This document shows, one piece after another, positions 32,796 through 41,895 of a stretch of DNA of 64,000 nucleotides; position 1 is the first letter of the stretch, and each line of letters begins with the position of its first letter. The DNA comes from Methylobacterium crusticola (lineage in GTDB: Bacteria; Pseudomonadota; Alphaproteobacteria; Rhizobiales; Beijerinckiaceae). Both the position numbers and the translations under genes were made by a program. The stretch is taken from the NCBI RefSeq assembly GCF_003574465.1, contig NZ_QOWC01000009.1:16303-80302 (forward strand), given 5' to 3'. Under the pieces are notes generated by a model. That model searched no databases. It worked only from the letters and a program-made list of their open reading frames with translations, and was not told where the DNA came from.

Positions 32796-32842
32796 CCTGA
32801 CGATCTCCGGGGAGGAGCACGATCCGAACTGGAGCAGGACAG

Positions 32843-33877
32843 ATGGGTTACAAGGTTGCCGTCGTCGGAGCCACCGGCAATGTAGGCCGCGAGATGCTCG
32901 ACATCCTGGCCGAGCGCGCCTTCCCGGCCGACACCGTGGTGGCGCTCGCCTCCCGCCGCAGCCTCGGCCAGGAGGTCTCCTTCGGCGACCGGACCCTGAA
33001 GGTCCAGGCCCTGGACCAGTACGACTTCTCCGACACCGACCTGTGCCTGATGTCGGCGGGCGGCGAGACCTCGAAGGAATGGTCGCCCCGCATCGGCGCC
33101 CAGGGCTGCGTCGTCATCGATAACTCGTCGGCCTTCCGGTACGATTTGGACGTGCCGCTGATCGTGCCCGAGGTGAACGCCGACGCGGTCGTGGGCTTCT
33201 CCCGGAAGAACATCATCGCCAACCCGAACTGCTCCACCGCCCAGCTCGTGGTGGCCCTGAAGCCGCTCCACGACGCCGCCACGATCAGGCGGGTTGTGGT
33301 GGCGACCTACCAGTCCGTCTCCGGCGCCGGCAAGGAGGGGATGGACGAGCTGTTCAACCAGACCCGGGCGGTGTTCACGGCCGGCGAGGTCCGGGTGCAG
33401 AAGTTCACCAAGCGCATCGCCTTCAACGTCATCCCGCACATCGACGTCTTCATGGAGGACGGCTCCACCAAGGAAGAGTGGAAGATGGTGGCCGAGACGA
33501 AGAAGATGCTCGACCCCAAGATCAAGCTGACGGCGACCTGCGTGCGCGTGCCGGTGTTCATCGGCCACTCGGAGGCGGTGAACGTCGAGTTCGAGCGCCC
33601 GCTCTCGGCCAAGGAGGCGACGCAGATCCTGCGCTCGGCGCCCGGCGTGCTGGTGGACGACAAGCGCGAGCCGGGCGGCTACATCACCCCCCACGAGGCG
33701 GCCGGGGAGGACGCGACCTACGTCTCGCGCATCCGCGAGGACATCACGGTCGAGAACGGCCTGTCGTTCTGGTGCGTCTCGGACAACCTGCGCAAGGGCG
33801 CGGCCCTCAACACCGTGCAGATCGCCGAGGTCCTGATCAACCGCAAGCTGATCAGCCCGAAGCGGAAGGCGGCCTGA
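32843..33877 (+). CDS. asd: Aspartate-semialdehyde dehydrogenase
   Basis: A 344-residue NADPH-dependent enzyme of the aspartate pathway, leading to lysine/diaminopimelate, threonine and methionine. The dinucleotide motif VVGATGNVGRE lies at 7-17, the catalytic cysteine is C130 in NPNCSTAQL, and RVPVFIGHSEAVNVEFE contains the conserved histidine. ATG 32843 has AGGA four bases upstream. An unusually long leader precedes it. Confidence 0.96.
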   Translation: MGYKVAVVGATGNVGREMLDILAERAFPADTVVALASRRSLGQEVSFGDRTLKVQALDQYDFSDTDLCLMSAGGETSKEWSPRIGAQGCVVIDNSSAFRYDLDVPLIVPEVNADAVVGFSRKNIIANPNCSTAQLVVALKPLHDAATIRRVVVATYQSVSGAGKEGMDELFNQTRAVFTAGEVRVQKFTKRIAFNVIPHIDVFMEDGSTKEEWKMVAETKKMLDPKIKLTATCVRVPVFIGHSEAVNVEFERPLSAKEATQILRSAPGVLVDDKREPGGYITPHEAAGEDATYVSRIREDITVENGLSFWCVSDNLRKGAALNTVQIAEVLINRKLISPKRKAA

Positions 33878-33983
33878 GGGCGAGCCCTCCCGCGTTCCCG
33901 GGCCGGGCGCCCTCGCCCCGGCCCGCCGCCCGCTCCCGCGAGACCCTCGCGCGGGGCCGCCCGACCCCCAGGAGATTCTCGCG

Positions 33984-35513
33984 ATGGCCCCGACCGTCCT
34001 GTCCGTGCGCGACGACGCGCTCGCCGTGCTGGAGCGGCTCGGCGTTCCGGACACCGTCTTCTCGGAGGACGGCATGCCGGCCCGCTCGCCCATCGACGGC
34101 GGCGTCGTGGCGGGCCTGCGCGAGACCACCCGGGCGGAGGCCGAGGCGGCCGTCGGCCGGGCCGCGGAGGCGTTCCTCGCATGGCGCCGGGTGCCGGGGC
34201 CGCGACGGGGCGAGCTCGTCCGCCTCCTCGGCGAGGAACTGCGCGCCGCCAAGGACGACCTCGGGCGCCTCGTCACCCTGGAGGCGGGCAAGATCCTGTC
34301 CGAGGGCCTCGGCGAGGTGCAGGAGATGATCGACATCTGCGACTTCGCGGTCGGCCTCTCGCGCCAGCTCCACGGCCTCACCATCGCGACCGAGCGGCCC
34401 GACCACCGGATGATGGAGGTCTGGCACCCCCTCGGAATCTGCGGGGTGATCACGGCCTTCAACTTCCCGGTGGCGGTCTGGTCGTGGAACGCGGCCCTCG
34501 CCCTCGTGTGCGGCGACCCCGTGATCTGGAAGCCGTCGGAGAAGACGCCCCTCACGGCCCTCGCCGTGCAGGCGCTCGCCGGCCGGGCCCTCGCGCGCTT
34601 CGGCGCCGACGCGCCCGCCGGCCTGCTCCAGGTCCTGATCGGCGGGCGGGCGCTCGGCGAGCGCCTCGTCGAGGACGAGCGCGTGGCCCTGGTCTCGGCC
34701 ACGGGCTCGACCGCCATGGGCCGGCAGGTGGCGCCGCGGCTCGCCCAGCGCTTCGCCCGGACGATCCTCGAGCTCGGCGGCAACAACGCGGCGATCGTGG
34801 CGCCCTCCGCCGACCTCGACCTGGCGCTGCGGGCCATCGCCTTCTCGGCGATGGGCACGGCCGGGCAGCGCTGCACCACCCTGCGCCGGCTCTTCGTGCA
34901 CGAGAGCGTCTACGACGTCCTGGTGCCGCGCCTGAAGGCGGCCTACGGCACGGTGCGCATCGGCGACCCGCGCGACCCCGCGACGCTCGTCGGGCCGCTG
35001 ATCGACACGGCCGCGGCCGACGGCATGGCCCGGGCCCTCGACGAGGCGCGGGCGATCGGCGGCACCGTCCACGGCGGCGAGCGCCTGCGCGACATCCGCG
35101 GCGAGGCCGCCGCCTACGTCCGGCCGGCCCTGGCCGAGATGCCCGAGCAGGCCGGCCCCATGCGCCGCGAGACCTTCGCGCCGATCCTGTACGTGACGCG
35201 CTACCGCACGCTCGAGGAGGCGGTGGCGGCCCAGAACGCCGTGGCGGCCGGCCTCTCCTCGTCGATCTTCACCCGGGATCTCGGCGAGGCCGAGACCTTC
35301 CTGTCGGCGGCGGGCTCCGATTGCGGCATCGCCAACGTCAACATCGGCCCCTCGGGCGCCGAGATCGGCGGCGCCTTCGGGGGCGAGAAGGAGACCGGCG
35401 GCGGCCGCGAGGCCGGCTCGGACGCCTGGAAGGCCTACATGCGCCGGGCCACCAACACGATCAATTACGGCCGCACCCTGCCGCTCGCGCAGGGCGTGAG
35501 CTTCGACCTCTGA
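33984..35513 (+). CDS. ALDH7-type aldehyde dehydrogenase (piperideine-6-carboxylate / aminoadipate semialdehyde type)
   Basis: A 509-residue aldehyde dehydrogenase. The general base is E263 in ILELGGNNA and the nucleophile is C297 in AGQRCTTLRRL. The GQRCTTLRR block and the C-terminal GGAFGGEKETGGGREAGSD are hallmarks of the ALDH7/AmaB group, which oxidises 2-aminoadipate semialdehyde (or cyclic piperideine-6-carboxylate) in lysine degradation. ATG 33984 has AGGAG upstream. Neighbours do not include other lysine-catabolic genes, so the substrate rests on motif similarity. Confidence 0.88.
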   Translation: MAPTVLSVRDDALAVLERLGVPDTVFSEDGMPARSPIDGGVVAGLRETTRAEAEAAVGRAAEAFLAWRRVPGPRRGELVRLLGEELRAAKDDLGRLVTLEAGKILSEGLGEVQEMIDICDFAVGLSRQLHGLTIATERPDHRMMEVWHPLGICGVITAFNFPVAVWSWNAALALVCGDPVIWKPSEKTPLTALAVQALAGRALARFGADAPAGLLQVLIGGRALGERLVEDERVALVSATGSTAMGRQVAPRLAQRFARTILELGGNNAAIVAPSADLDLALRAIAFSAMGTAGQRCTTLRRLFVHESVYDVLVPRLKAAYGTVRIGDPRDPATLVGPLIDTAAADGMARALDEARAIGGTVHGGERLRDIRGEAAAYVRPALAEMPEQAGPMRRETFAPILYVTRYRTLEEAVAAQNAVAAGLSSSIFTRDLGEAETFLSAAGSDCGIANVNIGPSGAEIGGAFGGEKETGGGREAGSDAWKAYMRRATNTINYGRTLPLAQGVSFDL

Positions 35514-35664
35514 GGCGGCGCCCACGGGCTGCTCGGCCCGTCGCAGGACCTCGCGTCCGGCGATGCCTGCGGATCGAGGGCCGGCCTCGGCCGCGCCGGG
35601 TTCGTCGCGCGAGGCGACGAGCATCCCGGCCGGCGCGCTCCCGTGCGCGCCGCCGCCTCCCGGC

Positions 35665-36831
35665 TCACGCCGGCATGGCCCGCTCGATCATCCGGGCCCA
35701 GAGCGAGACGCCGTAGGGCGTGGCCGCGTCGTTGAAGTCGTAGGCCGGGTGGTGCAGGCCGGCGCCCTCGCCGGTGCCGAGGAAGATGTAGGCGCCGGGC
35801 CGCTTCTCCAGCATGTAGGAGAAGTCCTCGGCGCCCATCATCGGGTTGACCGCCCGCTCGACCGCCGCCTCGCCGGCGACCTCGGCGGCGACGTCGGCCA
35901 TGAAGGCGGCCTGGTCGGGGTGGTTGTCGGTGACCGGGTAGCCGCGGCCGTACTCGGTCCGGGCCGTGGCGCCGAAGGCGGCCGCGACGTTCTGGGCGAT
36001 GAGCCCCATGCGCGCCTCGCACAGGTCGCGGGTCGCCTCCGAGAGGGTGCGCACGGTGCCGTTGAGGAGCGCCGTCTGCGGGATCACGTTGAAGGCGTCG
36101 CCCGCCCGGACGGTGGTGACGGAGACCACCGCGGAGGCGAGGGGATCGACGTTGCGCGCGGCGATCGATTGCAGCGCCGTGACGACGTGGGCGGCCACCA
36201 GCACGGTGTCGATGCACTCGTGCGGGGCCGCGGCGTGCCCGCCCCGGCCCTCGATCGTGATGGTGAAGCGGTCGGCCGCCGCCATGATCGGGCCCGGCCG
36301 GATCGCGAAGCTGCCGAGGGGCAGGCCCGGCTTGTTGTGCAGCCCGTAGACCTCCTGGATGCCGAAGCGCTCCATGAGCCCGTCCTTGACCATGGCGTCG
36401 CCGCCGGCGCCGCCCTCCTCGGCGGGCTGGAAGATCACCACTGCGGTGCCGTCGAAGTTGCGGGTCTCCGCCAGGTACTTGGCGGCCCCGAGCAGCATCG
36501 CGGTGTGCCCGTCGTGCCCGCAGGCGTGCATCTTGCCCGGCACCGTCGAGCGGTGGGGCACGTCGGTTGCCTCCTGGATGGGCAGCGCGTCCATGTCGGC
36601 GCGCAGGCCCACGACCTTGCCCGAGGCGCCGCTGCGGCCGCGGATCACGCCCACGACCCCGGTGCGGCCGAGGCCCGTCACCACCTCGTCGCAGCCGAAG
36701 GCCCTGAGGCGCTCGGCCACGAGGCCGGCGGTGCGGTCGACCGCGAACAGCAGCTCGGGATTCTGGTGGAAGTCCCGGCGCCAGGCGGTGATCTCGTCGG
36801 CGAGGGCGGCGATGCGGTTGATGACGGGCAT
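35665..36831 (-). CDS. M20 family amidohydrolase, hippurate hydrolase type
   Basis: A 388-residue metallopeptidase-fold hydrolase. The motifs RADMDALP at 77-84, MHACGHDGHTAML at 101-113 (with metal-bridging C104 and H106) and PAEEGG at 136-141 define the M20D amidohydrolase group that cleaves N-acyl or N-aroyl amino acids. ATG 36831 gives the normal length. It is divergent from a peptide ABC importer, and the two may share regulation, for example processing of imported acylated peptides or amino acids. Confidence 0.9.
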   Translation of the reverse strand: MPVINRIAALADEITAWRRDFHQNPELLFAVDRTAGLVAERLRAFGCDEVVTGLGRTGVVGVIRGRSGASGKVVGLRADMDALPIQEATDVPHRSTVPGKMHACGHDGHTAMLLGAAKYLAETRNFDGTAVVIFQPAEEGGAGGDAMVKDGLMERFGIQEVYGLHNKPGLPLGSFAIRPGPIMAAADRFTITIEGRGGHAAAPHECIDTVLVAAHVVTALQSIAARNVDPLASAVVSVTTVRAGDAFNVIPQTALLNGTVRTLSEATRDLCEARMGLIAQNVAAAFGATARTEYGRGYPVTDNHPDQAAFMADVAAEVAGEAAVERAVNPMMGAEDFSYMLEKRPGAYIFLGTGEGAGLHHPAYDFNDAATPYGVSLWARMIERAMPA

Positions 36832-37183
36832 GGACGGCTCGTGGGGTGGCGATGGGCTGCTGGGATATGGGGCGCGAAGCAAGCCGGAGACCGGTGCCCC
36901 GGTCAACTCTTTGCCCGCGCCCTCCGCGGGCGCCCGGCGCCCAGCGCATGGCCCGGCGCGCCCGCCCGCCGGGTGGCCTGCGTCTTGCCACGGCGGCCGG
37001 GCCGGGAAGGCTGGACACGCCCGCGCGCGTCGTGTCCAAGGCGTCCGGCCGGCCGCTCCCTCCGGGTCGCTCCCGCGACCGCGGAGGGTCTTGAAACCGA
37101 TGCGTTTTTCCGTCACGGGCCGTGCACGCGGCGCGGGACAATGCTGTACTGGCCGCTCGCGTATCCTGGGAGCCCGTTCGTCG
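36832..37183. other. Divergent promoter region between amidohydrolase and peptide-binding protein genes
   Basis: 352 bp without a gene. The one clear structure is an interrupted inverted repeat at 37012-37038. Several GC-rich open frames cross the region but none has a ribosome binding site or recognisable protein. I could not identify convincing promoter elements on either strand. Confidence 0.6.
37012..37038. promoter_or_regulatory. Operator-like inverted repeat
   Basis: tggacacg (37012-37019) and cgtgtcca (37031-37038) are perfect inverted copies separated by 11 bases. The site lies about 146 bp upstream of the peptide-binding protein start and 181 bp from the amidohydrolase start, a position fitting a shared regulator. 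Confidence 0.4.
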
Positions 37184-38794
37184 ATGTCCTTGGTGAAGCC
37201 CCGTTCGCTGCTGAAGAGCCTCGCCGCCGCCTCCGCCGTCGCGGCGGCGCTCGGCGCCGCCCCGGCCTCGGCCGCCAACACCTTCCGGTTCGCCTTCCAG
37301 GGCGACCTGAAGTCCCTCGATCCCTACACCCTCAAGGAAACGTTCACCATCGCGGCGCACGGCGCGGTCTACGAGTCGCTCGTGACCCGCGACAAGGACC
37401 TGAAGCTGGCCCCGGGGCTGGCCGAGTCCTGGGAGACCCCGGAGCCGACCCGCTACCGCTTCCACCTGCGCAAGAACGTCACGTTCCACGACGGCACGCC
37501 GTTCACGGCCGACGACGTGATCTTCTCGGCCGAGCGCGTGCGGGCCCCGGGCTCGAACTTCCAGACCAACGTCCCGGCCGACGCCACCTTCGTGAAGGTC
37601 GACGCCAACACCGTCGACATGGTGCTGAAGAACCCCAACCCCATCGCCCTGTACCAGTTCGGCGGCTGGTACATCATGTCGAAGGCCTGGGCCGAGAAGA
37701 ACGACGCCACGAAGCCGACCCCGGTCTCGGCCTCGACGCCGAGCTACGCCGCCCTGCACGAGAACGGCACCGGCCCGTTCGTCATCACCGAGCACCAGCC
37801 CGGCGTGCGCACGGTGTTCAGGAAGTTCCCGGGCTACTGGGGCAAGGTCGAGTCGAACATCGACGAGGCGATCTTCACGACGATCCAGAACGACGCCACC
37901 CGGGTCGCCGCGCTGCTGTCGGGCGAGGTCGACTGGGTCGACCCCGTCCCGCTCCAGGACCAGAGCCGCGTCAGCGGCAGCCCGAACGCCGTGGTGGTCA
38001 ACGCGCCCGAGCTGCGCACGATCTACCTCGGCATGGACCAGGCGAGCGCCGAGCTCAAGGGCTCGAACGTCAAGGGCAAGAACCCGTTCAAGGACGTGCG
38101 GGTGCGCGAGGCGTTCTACCGCGCCATCGACGAGGACGCGATCGTCAAGCGCGTGATGCGCGGGCAGGCGGCCGCGGCCTCCCTGCTGATCGCACCGCCG
38201 CTGTTCCCGCTGGCGGGCGAGTTCAAGCGCCCCGCCTACGACCCGAACCGCGCCAAGGCGCTCCTGGCCGAGGCCGGCTACCCGAACGGCTTCGAGGTGC
38301 CGCTCGACTGCCCGAACGACCGCTACGTCAACGACGAGGCGATCTGCCAGGCCATCACCTCGATGCTCGCCCGCGCCGGCATCAAGGTGTCGCTCCTGGC
38401 CCAGCCCAAGGCGAAGTACTTCGCCAAGATCCTGAAGCCGGCCTACGACACCGCCTTCTACCTGCTCGGCTGGACCCCGTCCTCGATGGACTCGCACAAC
38501 ATCCTGTACGAGATCACCGGCTGCCGGAACGACCTCGCCTCGCCCCGCGGCACGACCAACCTCGGCAATTACTGCAACCCGAAGGTGGATGCCCTGGCCG
38601 ACAGGATCGAGCGCGAGACCGACCAGGAGGCCCGCAACCTGATGATCAAGCAGGCCTACGACGTCGTCCAGGCCGACTGGGGCTACATCCCGCTGCACCA
38701 GCAGGCCCTGGCCTGGGGCGTGTCGAAGAAGGTCAAGCTGGTGCCCCGGGCCGACAACCAGATGATGCTGTTCTGGGTCTCCAAGGAGCCCTGA
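37184..38794 (+). CDS. Periplasmic peptide-binding protein of an ABC importer (SBP family 5)
   Basis: A 536-residue protein. The signal peptide is MSLVKPRSLLKSLAAASAVA, cleaved near ASAAN at about 31. The mature part shows the family 5 features: FQGDLKSLDPYTLKE near its start, FHLRKNVTFHDGTPFTADDV, and QGAL-type C-terminal regions. It captures dipeptides, oligopeptides or similar solutes and is the first gene of a complete importer. ATG 37184 was chosen because the signal peptide begins there. A strong hairpin separates it from the permease genes. Confidence 0.92.
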   Translation: MSLVKPRSLLKSLAAASAVAAALGAAPASAANTFRFAFQGDLKSLDPYTLKETFTIAAHGAVYESLVTRDKDLKLAPGLAESWETPEPTRYRFHLRKNVTFHDGTPFTADDVIFSAERVRAPGSNFQTNVPADATFVKVDANTVDMVLKNPNPIALYQFGGWYIMSKAWAEKNDATKPTPVSASTPSYAALHENGTGPFVITEHQPGVRTVFRKFPGYWGKVESNIDEAIFTTIQNDATRVAALLSGEVDWVDPVPLQDQSRVSGSPNAVVVNAPELRTIYLGMDQASAELKGSNVKGKNPFKDVRVREAFYRAIDEDAIVKRVMRGQAAAASLLIAPPLFPLAGEFKRPAYDPNRAKALLAEAGYPNGFEVPLDCPNDRYVNDEAICQAITSMLARAGIKVSLLAQPKAKYFAKILKPAYDTAFYLLGWTPSSMDSHNILYEITGCRNDLASPRGTTNLGNYCNPKVDALADRIERETDQEARNLMIKQAYDVVQADWGYIPLHQQALAWGVSKKVKLVPRADNQMMLFWVSKEP

Positions 38795-38866
38795 GCCCCC
38801 GAGGAACCAGAGAAGCGGGCCCCGCCCCCGGAGACGGGCGCCCGCGCCGCACCGGCCGACCCCGGA

Positions 38867-38891
38867 CGGCCTCCCCGCGGCGGGGAGGCCG
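38867..38891 (+). promoter_or_regulatory. Strong hairpin between binding-protein and permease genes
   Basis: cggcctccccg (38867-38877) pairs perfectly with cggggaggccg (38881-38891) around a 3-base loop. An 11-bp GC-rich stem placed after a binding-protein gene and before its permease genes usually stabilises the upstream mRNA end or partly terminates transcription, so that the binding protein is made in excess. Confidence 0.6.
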
Positions 38892-38921
38892 CACGCGAAG
38901 CAGAAAAGACACGAAGCCCCC

Positions 38922-39902
38922 ATGCTCGCCTTCATCCTCCGCCGCGTGCTGCAATCCGTCGGGGTTCTGCTCGCGGTCGGGCTGATCGCCTTCGCGATGT
39001 TCCGCTTCGCCGGCGACCCGGTGAACCAGCTCGTCGCCCCCGACACGCCCTACGCCGAGCGGCTCCAGATCCGGCAGAGCCTCGGGCTCGACGACCCGGT
39101 CCTGGTGCAGTTCGCCCGCTACGCCGGCAACGCGCTGCGGGGCCGGTTCGGCAATTCCTACCAGTTCCGCCAGCCGGTCTCGACGCTCCTCGCCGAGCGC
39201 ATGCCGGCCACCCTCGAGCTGGCGCTCTGCGCGACGGTGTTCGCCCTCGTGGTGGGCATCCTGATGGGGGTGTACTCGGCGCTCCACCGCGACGGCGCCC
39301 TCGCCAAGCTGCTCCAGGCGGTCTCCCTCGTGGGCGTCTCGCTGCCGACCTTCCTGATCGGCATCCTGCTGATCTTCCTGTTCTCGGTCACCCTCGGCTG
39401 GCTGCCCTCCTACGGCCGCGGCGACACGGTGCGGCTCGGCTGGTGGACCACCGGCTTCCTCACCGCGTCGGGCCTGCGCGCCCTCGTCCTGCCCTCGATC
39501 ACGCTCGGGCTGTTCCAGATGACGCTGATCATGCGGCTGGTGCGGGCCGAGATGCTGGAGGTGCTGCGCACCGACTACATCCGCTTCGCCCGCGCCCGCG
39601 GGCTCACCACCCGGTCGATCCATTTCGGCCACGCGCTGAAGAACACGCTCGTGCCGGTGATCACCGTGGCGGGGTTGCAGCTCGGCTCGATCATCGCCTT
39701 CTCGATCATCACCGAGACGGTGTTCCAGTGGCCCGGCATGGGCCTGCTGTTCGTGCAGGCGGTGCAGAACGTCGACGTGCCGATCATGGCCGCCTACCTG
39801 CTGCTCGTCGCGCTGATCTTCGTCTCGATCAACCTCGTGGTCGACCTGCTCTACACCGTCGTCGACCCGCGCCTGCGCCTCTCGGTGCGGCGCGCGGCCT
39901 GA
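38922..39902 (+). CDS. Dipeptide/oligopeptide ABC transporter permease, DppB type
   Basis: A 326-residue inner-membrane protein. The first helix (LRRVLQSVGVLLAVGLIAFA), a periplasmic loop with LGLDDPVLVQFARY, and five more helices follow the DppB plan. The cytoplasmic EAA-like loop reads DYIRFARARGLTTRSIHFGHA, the contact site for the ATPases. It is second in the importer operon, 24 bp before the second permease. Confidence 0.93.
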   Translation: MLAFILRRVLQSVGVLLAVGLIAFAMFRFAGDPVNQLVAPDTPYAERLQIRQSLGLDDPVLVQFARYAGNALRGRFGNSYQFRQPVSTLLAERMPATLELALCATVFALVVGILMGVYSALHRDGALAKLLQAVSLVGVSLPTFLIGILLIFLFSVTLGWLPSYGRGDTVRLGWWTTGFLTASGLRALVLPSITLGLFQMTLIMRLVRAEMLEVLRTDYIRFARARGLTTRSIHFGHALKNTLVPVITVAGLQLGSIIAFSIITETVFQWPGMGLLFVQAVQNVDVPIMAAYLLLVALIFVSINLVVDLLYTVVDPRLRLSVRRAA

Positions 39903-39925
39903 TCACAGGAGCGACACCCACCCCG

Positions 39926-40885
39926 ATGGCCACCTCCGCCCCCGCCGGGCTGGCGCCCGAGGCCGGTCCCCCGCCCTCGCGCCTCGCCCGCTTCCTCGAT
40001 TCCGACCTCCTCGCGAGCTTCCGCCGCTCCCGGCTCGCCATGGCGGCCTTCGCGGCGACCGTGCTGTTCTTCGCCCTCGCGCTCCTGGCGCCCTGGATCT
40101 CGCCGCAGAACCCCTACGACCCGGCCCAGCTCGAGCTGATGAACGCGAACCTGCCGCCGATCTGGGCGGGCGACGGCCAGGCGCCGTTCTGGATCGGCAC
40201 CGACGACCAGGGCCGGGACGTGCTCTCGGCGGTGTTCTACGGGATGCGCCTGTCGCTGATCGTCGGCGTCCTCGGCGTCGCGGTGTCGGGGCTCATCGGC
40301 ATCGGCCTCGGGCTCGTGGCCGGCTACGCGGGGGGCTGGGTCGACACCGCGATCATGCGGGTCGCGGATGTGCAGCTCACCTTCCCGGCGATTCTGATCG
40401 CCCTCATCGTCGACGGCGTCGCCAAGGCGGCCCTCGGCGGCCACATGGACGCCAACGCCCAGATCGCCCTCATCGTCCTCGCCATCGGCCTCTCGTTCTG
40501 GGTCCAGTACGCCCGCACCGTGCGCGGCTCGGTGATGGTCGAGAAGAACAAGGACTACGTCCAGGCCGGCCGGCTCATCGGCCTCTCGGCCCCGGTGATC
40601 CTCACCCGCCACATCCTGCCGAACGTCACCGGCCCGGTCTTCGTCATCGCGACCATCAACCTCGCCCTCGCGATCATCACCGAGGCGACCCTGTCGTTCC
40701 TCGGCACCGGCCTGCCCGAGACCATGCCGTCCCTCGGCACGCTCATCCGCACCGGCAACCGCTTCCTGTTCTCGGGGGAGTGGTGGATCGTCGCCTTCCC
40801 GGGCCTCGCCCTCGCCGGCCTCGTCCTCGCCATCAACCTCCTGGGCGACTGGCTGCGCGACGCCCTGAACCCGAAGCTGCAATGA
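39926..40885 (+). CDS. Dipeptide/oligopeptide ABC transporter permease, DppC type
   Basis: A 319-residue permease from ATG 39926. The N-terminal SFRRSRLAMAAFAATVLFFA helix and the periplasmic part with WIGTDDQGRDVLSAVFYG are diagnostic of DppC/OppC proteins. The EAA-like loop is KDYVQAGRLIGLSAPVILTR. The stop overlaps the next ATG (ATGA). It forms the second half of the membrane pore. Confidence 0.93.
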   Translation: MATSAPAGLAPEAGPPPSRLARFLDSDLLASFRRSRLAMAAFAATVLFFALALLAPWISPQNPYDPAQLELMNANLPPIWAGDGQAPFWIGTDDQGRDVLSAVFYGMRLSLIVGVLGVAVSGLIGIGLGLVAGYAGGWVDTAIMRVADVQLTFPAILIALIVDGVAKAALGGHMDANAQIALIVLAIGLSFWVQYARTVRGSVMVEKNKDYVQAGRLIGLSAPVILTRHILPNVTGPVFVIATINLALAIITEATLSFLGTGLPETMPSLGTLIRTGNRFLFSGEWWIVAFPGLALAGLVLAINLLGDWLRDALNPKLQ

Positions 40886-41895
40886 CCCGAACCCAGACGG
40901 GGGACGCCCCGATGACCGAACCCGTCCTCTCGGTCCGCGACCTCCGGGTCGAGTTCGCCACCCGCCGCGGCGTGCTCACCGCCATCGACGGCGTCTCCTT
41001 CGCCATCGGCCGCGGCGAGGTGCTGGGCGTCGTCGGCGAGTCGGGGGCCGGCAAGTCCGTCACCGGCTCGGCGGTGATCGGGCTCATCGACCCGCCCGGC
41101 CGCATCGCCGGCGGCGAGATCCGCCTCGGGGGCGAGCGCATCGACGACCTGCCGCCCGAGGCGATGCGGCGCGTGCGGGGCCGCCGCATCGGCATGATCT
41201 TCCAGGACCCGCTGACGAGCCTCAATCCCCTCTACCGGGTCGGCCGGCAGATCGAGGAGACCATCCGCACCCACACCGACCTCTCCGCCAGGGCGGCCCG
41301 CCAGCGGGCGGTCGACCTCCTGGCCGAGGTCGGCATCCCGGCGCCCGAGCGGCGCATCGACGGCTTCCCGCACGAGTTCTCGGGGGGCATGCGCCAGCGC
41401 GTCGTGATCGCCCTCGCCCTCGCGGCCGAGCCGGAGCTGATCATCGCCGACGAGCCGACCACGGCCCTCGACGTCTCGGTCCAGGCCCAGATCATCACGC
41501 TCCTGAAGCGGCTCGGCCGCGACCACGGCACTGCCGTGATGCTGATCACCCACGACATGGGGGTGATCGCCGAGGCCGCCGACCGGGTGGCGGTGATGTA
41601 TGCCGGCCGCGTCGCCGAGATCGGCCCGGTCGCCGCCGTGGTCGGCGACCCGCTCCACCCCTACGCCCAGGGCCTGATGGGCGCGATCCCGACCCTGGCG
41701 CACGATGCCGACCGCCTGGCGCAGATCCCCGGCGCCATGCCCCGGCTCTCGGCGATCCCGCCGGGCTGCGCCTTCAACCCGCGCTGCCCGCGCGCGTTCG
41801 CGCGCTGCACGGTCGACCGCCCGGAGCCCCTCGCGGTCGGCTCCCACCGCGTCGCCTGCCACCTCTACGACGAGCCCGGAAAGGCCGCCGCATGA
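40882..41895 (+). CDS. Peptide ABC transporter ATPase, DppD type
   Basis: A 337-residue ATPase. Walker A is GESGAGKS, the signature is FSGGMRQR and Walker B is ELIIADEPTTALD. The C-terminal oligopeptide/dipeptide domain has the four-cysteine pattern CAFNPRCPRAFARC for an iron-sulfur or metal site. ATG 40882 overlaps the permease stop; ATG 40912 is an alternative. The stop overlaps the start of the second ATPase. Confidence 0.94.
   Translation: MTRTQTGDAPMTEPVLSVRDLRVEFATRRGVLTAIDGVSFAIGRGEVLGVVGESGAGKSVTGSAVIGLIDPPGRIAGGEIRLGGERIDDLPPEAMRRVRGRRIGMIFQDPLTSLNPLYRVGRQIEETIRTHTDLSARAARQRAVDLLAEVGIPAPERRIDGFPHEFSGGMRQRVVIALALAAEPELIIADEPTTALDVSVQAQIITLLKRLGRDHGTAVMLITHDMGVIAEAADRVAVMYAGRVAEIGPVAAVVGDPLHPYAQGLMGAIPTLAHDADRLAQIPGAMPRLSAIPPGCAFNPRCPRAFARCTVDRPEPLAVGSHRVACHLYDEPGKAAA

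Larger units (their letters stand above)
32409..32842. other. 434-bp leader region of asd
   Basis: No long gene-like frame is present. It contains TTGACA at 32582, a 19-codon frame rich in Thr and Lys codons at 32666-32725, and two adjacent hairpins at 32755-32795. Together these look like an unusually long regulated 5' leader of asd. Confidence 0.6.

Noticed and set aside
32500..32820. Minus-strand frame of 106 codons in the asd leader
   Set aside because: Arg/Pro/Ala-rich composition with no recognisable domain, and it opposes the candidate leader and hairpins. It looks like a chance frame.
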